DNA from: an uncultured Porphyromonadaceae bacterium
Lineage (GTDB): Bacteria > Bacteroidota > Bacteroidia > Bacteroidales > Muribaculaceae
Reading direction: 5' to 3'
Length of the DNA: 64,000 nucleotides
Assembly (NCBI GenBank): GCA_902495245.1
Contig: CABUWI010000003.1
Location: 186,001 to 250,000, forward strand
Shown here: piece after piece, positions 8,835 through 15,865 of the stretch
Layout: each line of letters begins with the position of its first letter
Numbering within the stretch: the first letter of the stretch is position 1
Notes under the pieces: model-generated
What the model was told of the DNA's origin: nothing
Database searches by the model: none
The model's input: only the letters and a program-made list of their open reading frames with translations
Made by a program: the position numbers and the translations under genes

Positions 8835-8870
8835 TTGCGACGAGATGGGGATTTGAACATCTCGTCGCAA
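8835..8870. promoter_or_regulatory. 13-bp perfect inverted repeat upstream of small HTH gene
   Basis: TTGCGACGAGATG (8835-8847) is repeated in reverse complement at 8858-8870 with a 10-nt loop, beginning 3 nt upstream of the HTH start codon. It would sit in the 5' leader and could sequester the start region or serve as an operator. Element B has a similar palindrome at 22752-22787. Confidence 0.6.
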
Positions 8871-8934
8871 AGTTGATAGGTTATGCTTTGGTTACCCGGT
8901 TACAACCTCGATAACCACCAAATAACCAGTAACC
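8867..8934 (-). promoter_or_regulatory. Operator array A1 with adjacent -7-like box
   Basis: GGTTA occurs at 8879, 8890 and 8898, and its complement TAACC at 8912, 8923 and 8930, forming a dyad-symmetric array. A -7-like box (CAAAGTTG on the plus strand, 8867-8874) lies 4 bp from the array, so the array occupies the -33 region of the HTH-replication operon. The same geometry recurs at 12383-12438. Confidence 0.6.
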
Positions 8935-8942
8935 GGCTATTA

Positions 8943-9713
8943 TTAGTCGCTTTTGATGGCTAAATCCTCCGTGCCAGGAAAGACGTGGGCTGTCAACTCA
9001 CCGTCGGGCATAACACGACGGAGGGAATATTTGCCATCTGTTGTGGTGAGTTTGCTGGCGATAGTTGTGACGGCATGGTCCGCCAAAGTAATTTGGAATG
9101 TATCTTTTACAAAAGAAGCCGTGCAGATACGGAATTTCCTTGTCTTGTCATCAGCGATCAATCGTATGGCTATGTTCCATGCGAAATGATAAAGGTCGAT
9201 TGGAGTGACAAACTCGCTTTTCGTAGTTTCAATCCCGGTAATATTCTCATCTCCAGCCGAGAATTTTCTAATATTAGATTCCAATTCATCTATTTGTTTC
9301 GGCGAAAATATCTTTCTGAAAGTGGCCTCAGCGTAAGAGGATAGAAGGGAAAGCAGTTCCTCTCGTTGGCGCTTAAGTTCAGCTTCCTGCCGACGAATCT
9401 CTTCCTCGTGGTTCGGTATCTCGATTGTAACAGGAGCCTCAGGCTCCGAGGATGTTTCTTTCTTCCTTAGCCGTTTCAATCCCTTGTAAATGTTACGCCC
9501 CTCTGGAAACATATAGTAATAGATGAAGCCTCCGGCAATGCCTATGACTGCAAGTACACCGACGAAAACCATCACCATGAACAGAAAGGCATCCCCGCCG
9601 CTTGCTCCTGCCATCCTCATATCAATGTATTTCTTATATGCAAAGCCGCCGGTCAGTAGCACAACTAATGCTACTGCAATCCAAACCAATGCTTTAGTGT
9701 TGTTGTTAGCCAT
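8943..9713 (-). CDS. Two-helix membrane protein conserved in both elements (element A copy)
   Basis: Starting at the ATG at 9713 (MANNNTKALV, 256 aa) gives two N-terminal transmembrane helices (about residues 8-26 and 42-66). A charged coiled-coil stretch (about 95-125) and a C-terminal soluble domain follow. An ORF start at 9788 would add 25 residues of non-membrane sequence and is less likely. The C-terminal domain resembles the element B protein at 22859-23929 (both have a YHFAWNIA/MHFGWNIA-type motif and similar strands), so this is an orphan family of these elements. Function unknown; a surface-exclusion or relaxosome-coupling role is only a guess. Confidence 0.7.
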   Translation of the reverse strand: MANNNTKALVWIAVALVVLLTGGFAYKKYIDMRMAGASGGDAFLFMVMVFVGVLAVIGIAGGFIYYYMFPEGRNIYKGLKRLRKKETSSEPEAPVTIEIPNHEEEIRRQEAELKRQREELLSLLSSYAEATFRKIFSPKQIDELESNIRKFSAGDENITGIETTKSEFVTPIDLYHFAWNIAIRLIADDKTRKFRICTASFVKDTFQITLADHAVTTIASKLTTTDGKYSLRRVMPDGELTAHVFPGTEDLAIKSD

Positions 9714-9848
9714 AAAATAAAAACCATCGCCTGCAGACAATGGTTTACACTGAGCCCGTGTTTGGATCAATTTTGTGTCGATGAGCATTTATCTCCGGCG
9801 AATAAAAAAAGGGATTGCGGTGAAAGAGCTGAATAATATCCGCAAAAA

Positions 9849-9891
9849 TGCGGCGAATATTTGGCGGATTCGCCGCAAAACATTAAATTTG
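9849..9891 (+). promoter_or_regulatory. fic promoter overlapped by a 10-bp palindrome
   Basis: TTTG (9860-9863) and TAAATTTG (9884-9891) are 20 nt apart, the same spacing as the tRNA-Ser promoter. A perfect 10-bp inverted repeat (TGCGGCGAAT 9849-9858, complement 9868-9877) straddles the -33 box, an apparent operator. The -7 box ends only 4 nt before the fic ATG, so the transcript should be leaderless or nearly so. Confidence 0.65.
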
Positions 9892-9895
9892 CGAC

Positions 9896-11011
9896 ATGAG
9901 AAAGATGCAAGGACATAGTTGCTATATCTGGCAGCGAGAAAACTGGCCGGATTTCAGATGGGATTCTGAGGCATTGCTTGAGCCCATGAGCCACCTTAGT
10001 CATCTACACGGACTTCTGAACGGCCGTATGTCGATGCTTGGCTTTAATGAAAAAAGCCAATCATTGCTGTCGGCAATGACCGATGAGTTGATTAGTTCGT
10101 CGGAGATTGAAGGCGTGCTTCTCAATCCTAAATCAGTGAGAAGCAGTCTCGCCAGGCGTCTTGGAATAGAGGATGAGGGATTGCTCGCTGAAGACCATTA
10201 TGTTGAAGGTCTTGTTGATGTGATGCTCGATGCAGTGCATAACTACAGAGCACCTTTGACAGCCGAGCGCCTCTTCGGATGGCACGCAGCTCTGTTTCCT
10301 TTAGGTCGAAGCGGCATGCACAGCATTACCGTAGCCGACTGGCGAAAGGGAGAAGAACCTATGCAGGTCGTTTCCGGGGCTTTCGGACACGAAAAAGTGC
10401 ATTATGAGGCTCCGGCATCGGCTGATGTCCCGGCAGAAATGGCGCGGCTAATCGATTGGTGCAACAGTTCCGACCAGTCGCCCTTTATAATGGCAGCTGT
10501 GGCCCATCTATGGTTCGTGACCATTCATCCGTTTGATGATGGCAATGGTCGCATAAGCCGCACAATTGCCGATATGCTGCTTGGCCGTCTCGATTTGGGT
10601 TCCGGACGATATTACAGTATGTCGGCAGAAATCAATCGTAACAAGAAGGCGTACTACGAAATACTGGAGCGCACGCAGAAAGGCGATCTCGATATTACCG
10701 AGTGGATTCTGTGGTTTTTCGATTGCCTTGAAAAAGCAATTACGCGAACTTCGGCAGTTGTCGAGCGTACATTGGAAAAGGCAGCTTATTGGGATAAGTG
10801 TCGGGATGTCGAAATCAACGAACGGCAGCGCAAAGTCATCAACCGTCTTTGGGATGGATTTGATGGGAAACTGACCACCTCCAAGTGGGCCAAAATTTGC
10901 AGTTGCTCTCAGGACACCGCCCTCCGCGACATCAACGACCTCATATCAAAGGATATGCTCCGTGACAGCGGAGAGGGCGGCCGTAGCACCAACTACCTCC
11001 TGCCCGAGTAA
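9896..11011 (+). CDS. Fic family AMPylator-type protein with DUF4172 N-terminus
   Basis: 371 residues. A DUF4172-like N-terminus (YIWQRENWPDFRWD, residues about 8-21) leads into a Fic domain with the complete motif HPFDDGNGR at about residues 211-219, and a C-terminal winged-helix-like segment ends the protein. An SSEIEG sequence (about residues 67-72) fits the (S/T)xxxE(G/N) inhibitory motif of class II Fic proteins, so it should be auto-inhibited without a separate antitoxin. Fic enzymes usually transfer AMP to hydroxyl groups of target proteins. It is the only plus-strand backbone gene of element A and occupies the slot that holds HigBA in element B. A role in maintenance or defence is inferred. 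Confidence 0.88.
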   Translation: MRKMQGHSCYIWQRENWPDFRWDSEALLEPMSHLSHLHGLLNGRMSMLGFNEKSQSLLSAMTDELISSSEIEGVLLNPKSVRSSLARRLGIEDEGLLAEDHYVEGLVDVMLDAVHNYRAPLTAERLFGWHAALFPLGRSGMHSITVADWRKGEEPMQVVSGAFGHEKVHYEAPASADVPAEMARLIDWCNSSDQSPFIMAAVAHLWFVTIHPFDDGNGRISRTIADMLLGRLDLGSGRYYSMSAEINRNKKAYYEILERTQKGDLDITEWILWFFDCLEKAITRTSAVVERTLEKAAYWDKCRDVEINERQRKVINRLWDGFDGKLTTSKWAKICSCSQDTALRDINDLISKDMLRDSGEGGRSTNYLLPE

Positions 11012-11024
11012 CCGGCCTCAATAA

Positions 11025-11186
11025 TCAGAGAACAGCAGCGATTTTGCGTATATTGGCAAGCCGATTCATAAATGAAGAGTCTGATTTTGCGACCTGCATA
11101 TTATATGCGCTTTGCAACTTCAAGAATAACTAGGCCTCAATGCCCAAAGCAGCCTCCAACAACAGGGCTAATTCGGTATTAGTTTT
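11025..11186 (-). pseudogene. Truncated HigA-type (XRE) antitoxin remnant
   Basis: Between fic and the integrase gene, the minus strand reads T-E-L-A-L-L-L-E-A-A-L-G-I-E-A, then a TAG (11132-11130), then L-F-L-K-L-Q-S-A-Y-N and an ending like IRKIAAVL. This matches the C-terminal half of HigA/VapI-type antitoxins (ALLLE..LGI...LQ..Y...IRK). The HTH part is missing and the palindrome at 11182-11217 marks the break. The nonsense codon and missing N-terminus make it a pseudogene. It lies where element B carries a working HigBA. Confidence 0.55.
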
Positions 11187-11217
11187 TCATCTTCACAAAT
11201 TTGTGAAGATGAAAAAC
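11182..11217. terminator. 36-bp perfect palindrome between convergent genes
   Basis: Eighteen-base arms (11182-11199 and 11200-11217) meet with no spacer and end in T/A runs on both sides. The position between the convergent fic and integrase genes suits a bidirectional terminator. Confidence 0.65.
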
Positions 11218-11229
11218 GTATTTATTGCT

Positions 11230-12354
11230 TTATTCTGCTGGCTTTGGTTTGATGGTGATTTTGCCGAGAGTTTCGAGGAGCGCGGTCGGTACTTCGTGTG
11301 TGTAACGCATGGTGGTGCCGATGTCTTTGTGGCACATCGATTGCTGCACGGCGTAAGGATTGCTGTTGGCAGCAAACTGTAACGTGCTGTAGGTGTGCCT
11401 AAAACAGTGAAATGTGATATGCTTTTTGATGTCTGCTGCTTCAATCCAGTCTTTCAACGGCTTGCCTGTCATGCTTCTTTTCAGACCTTTGAATACCTTG
11501 CCGCCTGTGCGCTCGCCCATAAGTTCTATGGCTTCATCACACAGAGGCAACTTGACCGGCGTTTTCGTTTTCTGAATAGTGATGACGATACACAGACCAA
11601 TAGCCGGAACGGGCTGTATATGCTTCCACTGAAGATTTTCGATGTCGCTGATTCGCAGACCTGTAAGACAGGAGAAAAGAGATGCTCGGCGCAGGATGTC
11701 ATGTTTGCAAGGGGTCTGTGCCAGCTGTATAAGTTCCTCCTGCGTTAAGAAATTGCGGTCGACTTCTTCCCATTCGATATAATCGAGGAAATCATTGATG
11801 TTTTCGGTGAGCAACCGTTCCTTGTATGCTTGCTTGAGTAAGGCCCGGAAAGTCGAGAAGTAGCCCGCAGCTGAGTTGCGCGAGACTTTCTTTTTCTTAT
11901 GGCGCAACTGATTTGCATTGAGAAGATACTCTCGGAATCGCGTGCATAACTCCACAGTCACGTCGCCGAAGGTGCATTTGCCGCCGGTGAATTTGTGGAA
12001 GTGCATATACACGATTTTCCATTTCTGGTAGCGTTTCTTCGTCGTCTCCTCGAAGTAGGCAAGAAAATCCTCGCGCTGCTGCGTGTGGTCGATGAACCCG
12101 AATTGGCGATTGATGACCTGCTCCTGTCGGCGACAGCGGATAATCTCCGCCTTTTCAAGCATGGTCTGGTTGAAGTCGCGCTGAACCCGGTTAGTTGGAT
12201 TACCATAGAGATAAATTCCCATGTATTCGTGGCGTTGCGATTTATTAGTTTTGGGGTTGCGTATTGCCGGATAATAGTCGAGGTAAAGCGTAATCTTACC
12301 CGAAGGCAGCAGGCGTTGACGTAAAGTCACTTTTGTACATATATCCATATCCAT
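11230..12354 (-). CDS. int: Tyrosine recombinase/integrase of element A
   Basis: 374 residues: an N-terminal arm-binding domain (about 1-90), a SAM-like core-binding domain (about 92-195) and the catalytic domain. The catalytic residues are visible: Arg234 (GLRISD), Lys262 or Lys264, His316-x-x-Arg319, His342 and Tyr351 (MRYTH). It is homologous throughout to the element B integrase (24805-25911), consistent with both using the same mnmE target. A -7-like box (12372-12379) and array A2 lie directly upstream. It should catalyse integration at, and excision from, the 15-bp core. Confidence 0.92.
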   Translation of the reverse strand: MDMDICTKVTLRQRLLPSGKITLYLDYYPAIRNPKTNKSQRHEYMGIYLYGNPTNRVQRDFNQTMLEKAEIIRCRRQEQVINRQFGFIDHTQQREDFLAYFEETTKKRYQKWKIVYMHFHKFTGGKCTFGDVTVELCTRFREYLLNANQLRHKKKKVSRNSAAGYFSTFRALLKQAYKERLLTENINDFLDYIEWEEVDRNFLTQEELIQLAQTPCKHDILRRASLFSCLTGLRISDIENLQWKHIQPVPAIGLCIVITIQKTKTPVKLPLCDEAIELMGERTGGKVFKGLKRSMTGKPLKDWIEAADIKKHITFHCFRHTYSTLQFAANSNPYAVQQSMCHKDIGTTMRYTHEVPTALLETLGKITIKPKPAE

Positions 12355-12371
12355 TGAGTTTTATTTGGGGG

Positions 12372-12438
12372 CAAAAATAGTTGGTTATCGTTTGGTTATT
12401 CGATTGTCAGCCGTATAACCGACTGATAACCAATAACC
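12372..12438 (-). promoter_or_regulatory. Operator array A2 upstream of the integrase gene
   Basis: GGTTA at 12383 and 12394, a degenerate copy at 12402, and TAACC at 12416, 12427 and 12434. The offsets 0, 11, 33, 44 and 51 equal those of array A1. A -7 box (TATTTTTG on the minus strand, 12379-12372) lies 3 bp away and no -33 box is seen, so the array occupies that place. Confidence 0.6.
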
Positions 12439-12445
12439 GATAGCT

Positions 12446-13207
12446 TCAACGTGTCGGTGGACGCAGAATGGCGTCGATTTCCGAGCGTAAGACATAAGTG
12501 TACTTGCCGACCTTCTTTCGGCGCAGACCGTGATACTTCACATAGTTATGGAGCTGGTCATGCGTGAGATTGTATTCCGCTCTGACCTCCGAATACGAAA
12601 TCCAGTCATACTCCTTCGGCGGTTCCGGCTTAGCCGTGAATACTCGGTCGCAATGTGCCTTGCTCCAAAGCGTTTTGCCTCGATGATAGACTTTAGGGAT
12701 GTTGTGCGCCTTCCCTAGGGCGAACACCCACGAATTGCTCACTCCAAACTTCTCGATAATCTCTTTCGTAGTATAGAACTCGGTTACAGCTTCTCCGTTT
12801 TCATCGCTAACGGTCTCAGTTGTTTTGGGCTTGCGTTCATAAGGACGAGCCTCTATCATCGCTTCAATATCAGATTTTTTGATTACTGTCCATTGCGATG
12901 ATAGCCGATAAGCTTTGAGTGTTCCGCGATAAATTAGTTTGTAAATCCCATAGCGAGTACGATTAAGCAACTGAGCAGCCTCAATGACAGTTAAGTATTG
13001 CTTATCTTTCAGAGCATCATTTTTCGACGTCTCGACTCGTCGCACCTCATATGTTTCCACACGCTGTTTTTTCTCTTGTCGTTTTCGATCTTTATAGGCA
13101 TGTTCGGCGCATCGCTTGGAGCAGTATTGAGTTGTGCTTTTTTGAGCTTCAAACTCATTTCCGCACCAAGCGCAGATCTTTTTGATTCGAATGTTAGATG
13201 TTGACAT
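12446..13207 (-). CDS. Zinc-ribbon, multi-HTH DNA-binding protein (element A)
   Basis: From the ATG at 13207 (MSTSN) the protein is 253 aa. An N-terminal zinc ribbon has Cys12, Cys15, Cys29 and Cys33. Three MerR/excisionase-like HTH modules follow: one after residue 64 (LTVIEAAQLLNRTRYGIYKLI), a second starting FYTTKEIIEKFGVSNSW, and a third near the C-terminus (YNLTHDQLHNYVKYHGL). An upstream start at 13291 would place the repeats at 13247-13283 inside the coding region and lacks support. It is the first gene from the att site and homologous to 26023-26910. Likely a recombination directionality factor or master regulator binding the arrays (inference). Confidence 0.75.
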   Translation of the reverse strand: MSTSNIRIKKICAWCGNEFEAQKSTTQYCSKRCAEHAYKDRKRQEKKQRVETYEVRRVETSKNDALKDKQYLTVIEAAQLLNRTRYGIYKLIYRGTLKAYRLSSQWTVIKKSDIEAMIEARPYERKPKTTETVSDENGEAVTEFYTTKEIIEKFGVSNSWVFALGKAHNIPKVYHRGKTLWSKAHCDRVFTAKPEPPKEYDWISYSEVRAEYNLTHDQLHNYVKYHGLRRKKVGKYTYVLRSEIDAILRPPTR

Positions 13208-13246
13208 TTTTGAACCTTTTCTTTCGCCACTCATTTCTTCGTTATT

Positions 13247-13283
13247 GTGTACACATGTAAACGAGTGTTGACCAGTGTGTACA
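13247..13283. repeat. GTGTACA repeats before the zinc-ribbon HTH gene (element A)
   Basis: GTGTACA occurs at 13247-13253 and 13277-13283, exactly 30 bp apart, with a partial GTGTTGA at 13265. The position matches the 10-bp-phased repeats of element B (26946-26983). Probable binding sites for the adjacent HTH protein or the integrase. Confidence 0.4.
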
Positions 13284-13476
13284 TCATCCACTACCGAGCA
13301 GAGCGACTTGACTCAGGTAGCAGACGCGCAACAAATATGGTTCAAAAATGGAGTGAATAATAGGTAGAAACGGGTTCCACCGACTAAAATAATGACTTCC
13401 GGATATGAGAAAAGGCGCTCTGAATAAACGCCTTGACACTTATTTGTGATTGTTGTTGACTGTTGTTAATCGGGCT

Positions 13477-13491
13477 TCATTTGCCGATGCA
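13477..13491. repeat. att site between elements A and B (mnmE core copy)
   Basis: TCATTTGCCGATGCA is identical to 27169-27183, where it encodes the MnmE C-terminus (C-I-G-K-stop) on the minus strand. Identity stops at both ends after 15 bp. It forms the right end of element A and the left end of element B. Confidence 0.85.
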
Positions 13492-13869
13492 ATTATAGCA
13501 TATATTTGATAGTGAGGTAGTTGCGCTTTTAGAATACAAAACCATATTTTGAGGGGTTCGTACCTCCAATTTTAACAGTTTCGGCTCTCTCAAAGCACCC
13601 ATTCTTTACTTATTGCAAAAATAGCGATTTTCCGCGAATTACACAACCCGATACCGCCTGCGCGACATCACGGCAAGAAGATTTTGGGATTATTGACATA
13701 CCACTTCAGACAGATTTGGGGATTATTGACAGCAAGAGGGCAGCATATCTATGAGATCACTTCTTAGGGTCTTGTGCGCGAAGATCTGGAATAAAAATCG
13801 GCAGATAAGCCAAAAGTGTCAGAAATTTGTTGTAACTTTGTAATCCACTTAATAACAAGAGACAAGATT
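13492..13869. other. Non-coding left end of element B
   Basis: No supported gene. Two 20-bp near-identical direct repeats (AGATTTTGGGATTATTGACA 13679-13698; the copy at 13712-13731 has one mismatch) lie 33 bp apart and could be arm-type integrase or excisionase sites. A -7 box TAACTTTG (13833-13840) precedes the gene at 13870, 29 nt from its ATG. Confidence 0.5.
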
Positions 13870-14040
13870 ATGGCACGACCAATAGCGGAAACCCCGGTTC
13901 TGACAGGCGAAGACGCAATCCGTTTTGAGAAACTCAGAATGGAGGTCGAGAGTCTGACCAAGGAACAGCGCGCCGAGAATTCAAGAAAGCTCAAAGAGGC
14001 GGTCAAGAAAGCAAAGGAATACATTACCATCTGCTTGTAA
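13870..14040 (+). CDS. Small partner (probable antitoxin) of a GNAT acetyltransferase
   Basis: 56 residues, starting MARPIAETPVLTGEDAIRFE, then a charged helical C-terminus. The ATG at 13870 follows a good -7 box (13833-13840); an upstream in-frame ATG at 13816 lies before that promoter and was rejected. Only 3 nt separate it from the GNAT gene, so the two form an operon. The arrangement fits GNAT toxin-antitoxin pairs, but this is not the usual ribbon-helix-helix antitoxin and the assignment is inferred. Confidence 0.65.
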   Translation: MARPIAETPVLTGEDAIRFEKLRMEVESLTKEQRAENSRKLKEAVKKAKEYITICL

Positions 14041-14043
14041 AAG

Positions 14044-14556
14044 ATGAAACTTGTAAGGCTTACGCTGGAAACCGTGCTTGACGGATTTGATTGCGGTGAC
14101 GAAGATTTGAATAATTTTCTTGTCGAGGATGCCAAAGGTTTCCTCGACAAACGTATTGCCACTTCCTATATCCTTGAGGATTGCGGCAGTATAGTCGCGT
14201 ATTTCTGTCTCTTGAACGACAAAATCAGCCGTCAGGATGTAACCAATAGTCAATGGAAGAAAATCAAGGGAGGCTTCCCGGAGCGTAAGCAGTTCGGAAG
14301 TTACCCGGCAGTCAAGATTGGCAGGTTTGCCGTCTCATCAAAATACAAGGGTCGCAATATAGGTACAGACCTGATGAATCTTCTTAAAGACATGCTCAAT
14401 GGGAATCCAAATTATTCGGCGTTCCGCTATCTGACTGTTGATGCCTACCTCTCTGCCATAGACTTTTATCTGAAAAACAACTTCAAAGTATTGTCGGAAA
14501 AGGTACAGAATGACCACACACGCCTTATGTTTTTCGACATGATGGAACTGGAATAA
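14044..14556 (+). CDS. GNAT-family N-acetyltransferase (toxin-like)
   Basis: 170 residues with a GNAT fold: the opening FDCGDEDLNNFL segment (about residues 17-28) typical of TacT/AtaT-like acetyltransferases, the acetyl-CoA-binding loop around VSSKYKGRNIGTDLM (about 98-112), and a C-terminal FYLKNNFKVL strand-loop. GNAT toxins of this group acetylate aminoacyl-tRNA or translation factors; whether this one does is unknown. The immediate upstream 56-aa gene is its likely antitoxin. It is the first cargo module inside the left end of element B. Confidence 0.75.
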   Translation: MKLVRLTLETVLDGFDCGDEDLNNFLVEDAKGFLDKRIATSYILEDCGSIVAYFCLLNDKISRQDVTNSQWKKIKGGFPERKQFGSYPAVKIGRFAVSSKYKGRNIGTDLMNLLKDMLNGNPNYSAFRYLTVDAYLSAIDFYLKNNFKVLSEKVQNDHTRLMFFDMMELE

Positions 14557-14663
14557 CCTTGCATTTCCCGCATTATCCGCATTTTTATGGTGGCAGCTGT
14601 GGAGATGCGGATTTTTCTTGCCCGATTATCACTGGGTTACAGAATTTTTTTGTAACTTCGCGT

Positions 14664-14774
14664 ATGGCAACACTCTATAAGATAATGATTCTCTGTGTTG
14701 GCTTTGCTCTCTCCTGTAACCTCCGGGCGCAAAGCCTATCGTTCTTGTTCTGCCGGAAAGGAGGCAAGCGATGA
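14664..14774 (+). pseudogene. Short signal-peptide-like ORF, probable cassette remnant
   Basis: 36 codons starting MATLYKIMILCVGFALSC, a hydrophobic leader that stops soon after (SLSFLFCRKGGKR). Its stop overlaps the next gene's ATG (ATGA at 14771). It looks like the 5' end of a lost exported-protein gene fused to the following cassette. It may also simply couple translation of the next gene. Confidence 0.4.
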
Positions 14775-15283
14775 GAATAATATCATTTAGACATTGGAAG
14801 GAAGTGTTTGGCAGCCCTGCTTTATTTGTATTCTTTTTCATATTATTAACCGGGTGCGGTCATGGCTCATCAGACCGTAGCAATAACAATTTAATTCAAC
14901 AAGACGAAATGAATAACAACGAAGATATACAGCCCGAAGATTTCTCACAATTTATAGCGAGATTTCATTCCGACACACTATTCCAACGGCAAAGATTGTC
15001 TGAATCTTTGGTGCTATTTGATTCCAACATAGAAGTTCAAGTTCCTCCCGGCGGCGATAAATACGATGCCTCTTATTCTTGGACTCAAAATGATGTCATC
15101 ATAAATCTCTTGGGAATCAACAAAAATAAACAAAATCCCGAATATCATACTGAACTGATGTGTATCTCTGATTCGGTCATTTGCGAAAATATATTTGTTC
15201 CGGAGAATAATCGCGTCTATCTCCTTGAGTTCTCCAGAATGGGGCGCGAATGGTTCTTAACTCAGTTGCTCGTTAATCATTAA
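14771..15283 (+). CDS. Lipoprotein, DUF4348-like, immunity-type cargo
   Basis: 170 residues. An N-terminal hydrophobic segment ends in a lipobox (LLTGCGHG, Cys about residue 29), so it is probably an envelope lipoprotein. The segment FSQFIARFHSDTLFQRQRL resembles DUF4348 proteins of Bacteroides. Such proteins often occur among orphan immunity genes against contact-dependent toxins; the role here is inferred. The start lies within GAGGCAAGCGATGA (14761-14774), a sequence repeated at the next gene. Confidence 0.6.
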   Translation: MRIISFRHWKEVFGSPALFVFFFILLTGCGHGSSDRSNNNLIQQDEMNNNEDIQPEDFSQFIARFHSDTLFQRQRLSESLVLFDSNIEVQVPPGGDKYDASYSWTQNDVIINLLGINKNKQNPEYHTELMCISDSVICENIFVPENNRVYLLEFSRMGREWFLTQLLVNH

Positions 15284-15305
15284 GTGTTGAGAAAAGAGGC
15301 AAGCG

Positions 15306-15821
15306 ATGAAAAAAAGAGGATTAAAAAGATACTACCGCAACCTCAACAAAAGAAGCTATATTGAGCAGATTATTACTGGATTGAGAAACGGAGTTGTCGA
15401 ATATGACTATGAGCATATTCATTTAGACAGATATTCCCTTACTAAATGGAGCGAAATTAGATTACATCTTGATGTGCTATTTAAGTTACTGGATGTTTTC
15501 AAATCCAATTCTGAAACCATCCGTATGCCATTTCAAGTTTGGGGATATGTATGTTTCCAAAGAGATTTAGGATGCTAAATCGGACTATACATACACACTC
15601 CGAACAGTGACTTTGACGATTTTCCAATGATTATCTCCAATATATCAGAAACTCCAACGATAAGAAGGGAAGAGTTGCTTGGTTATCTTGAATCAAGGAT
15701 ATCAAACGGCTATGAGGTAAGGTACTCTAAGAATTGTGACGGTGAACCGGAAATCTTTATCGCAATAAAGAATGTGGGGATGCCAATTTTCATAGAGGCA
15801 AAAATGTGTGGCGAATTATGA
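15306..15821 (+). pseudogene. DUF3916-like gene with in-frame stop codon
   Basis: Reading from the ATG at 15306, the frame is open for 90 codons, hits TAA at 15576-15578 and then stays open in the same frame to TGA at 15819-15821. The two halves join sensibly (VCFQRDLGC-stop-IGLYIHTPN), and the combined 170-residue product resembles DUF3916 proteins. One nonsense change therefore seems to have inactivated it. A second ATG at 15627 could restart the C-terminal part. It lies in the immunity-like cargo block. Confidence 0.6.
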
Positions 15822-15865
15822 AACTGACCGATAAACGATTTTGGAAATTTGATAAGACGATATGA
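15818..15865 (+). pseudogene. 15-codon remnant of an immunity gene start
   Basis: ATG at 15818 overlaps the preceding stop (ATGA) and encodes MKLTDKRFWKFDKTI, then stops in the ATGA that starts the next gene. MKLTDKRFWKF-type openings are, from memory, common in Bacteroidales immunity proteins. It is read as a recombination scar left when one cassette replaced another. Confidence 0.45.

Larger units (their letters stand above)
1..13491. mobile_element. Element A: integrative mobilizable element in mnmE 3' end (left end outside window)
   Basis: The right boundary is the 15-bp att repeat at 13477-13491. The backbone comprises zinc-ribbon HTH (13207-12446), integrase, Fic, membrane protein, small HTH, replication proteins, oriT-like region, mobC, mobA and a membrane-anchored protein (to 4389). 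No second copy of the att core was found between 1 and 13476, so the left end must lie beyond the window. That places the DUF4007 operon (1-4341) inside the element as cargo. No type IV secretion genes are visible, so transfer would need a helper. Boundaries and gene order are seen; mobility is inferred. Confidence 0.75.

Noticed and set aside
13764..14162. Minus-strand 132-codon ORF over the GNAT module
   Set aside because: It overlaps the better-supported plus-strand pair and is Ser-rich and motif-free.
14559..14663. Longer version of the small ORF before the DUF4348-like gene
   Set aside because: The first 35 codons have no leader character and begin 3 nt after the GNAT stop; the hydrophobic leader begins at 14664, so only that part was kept as a remnant.
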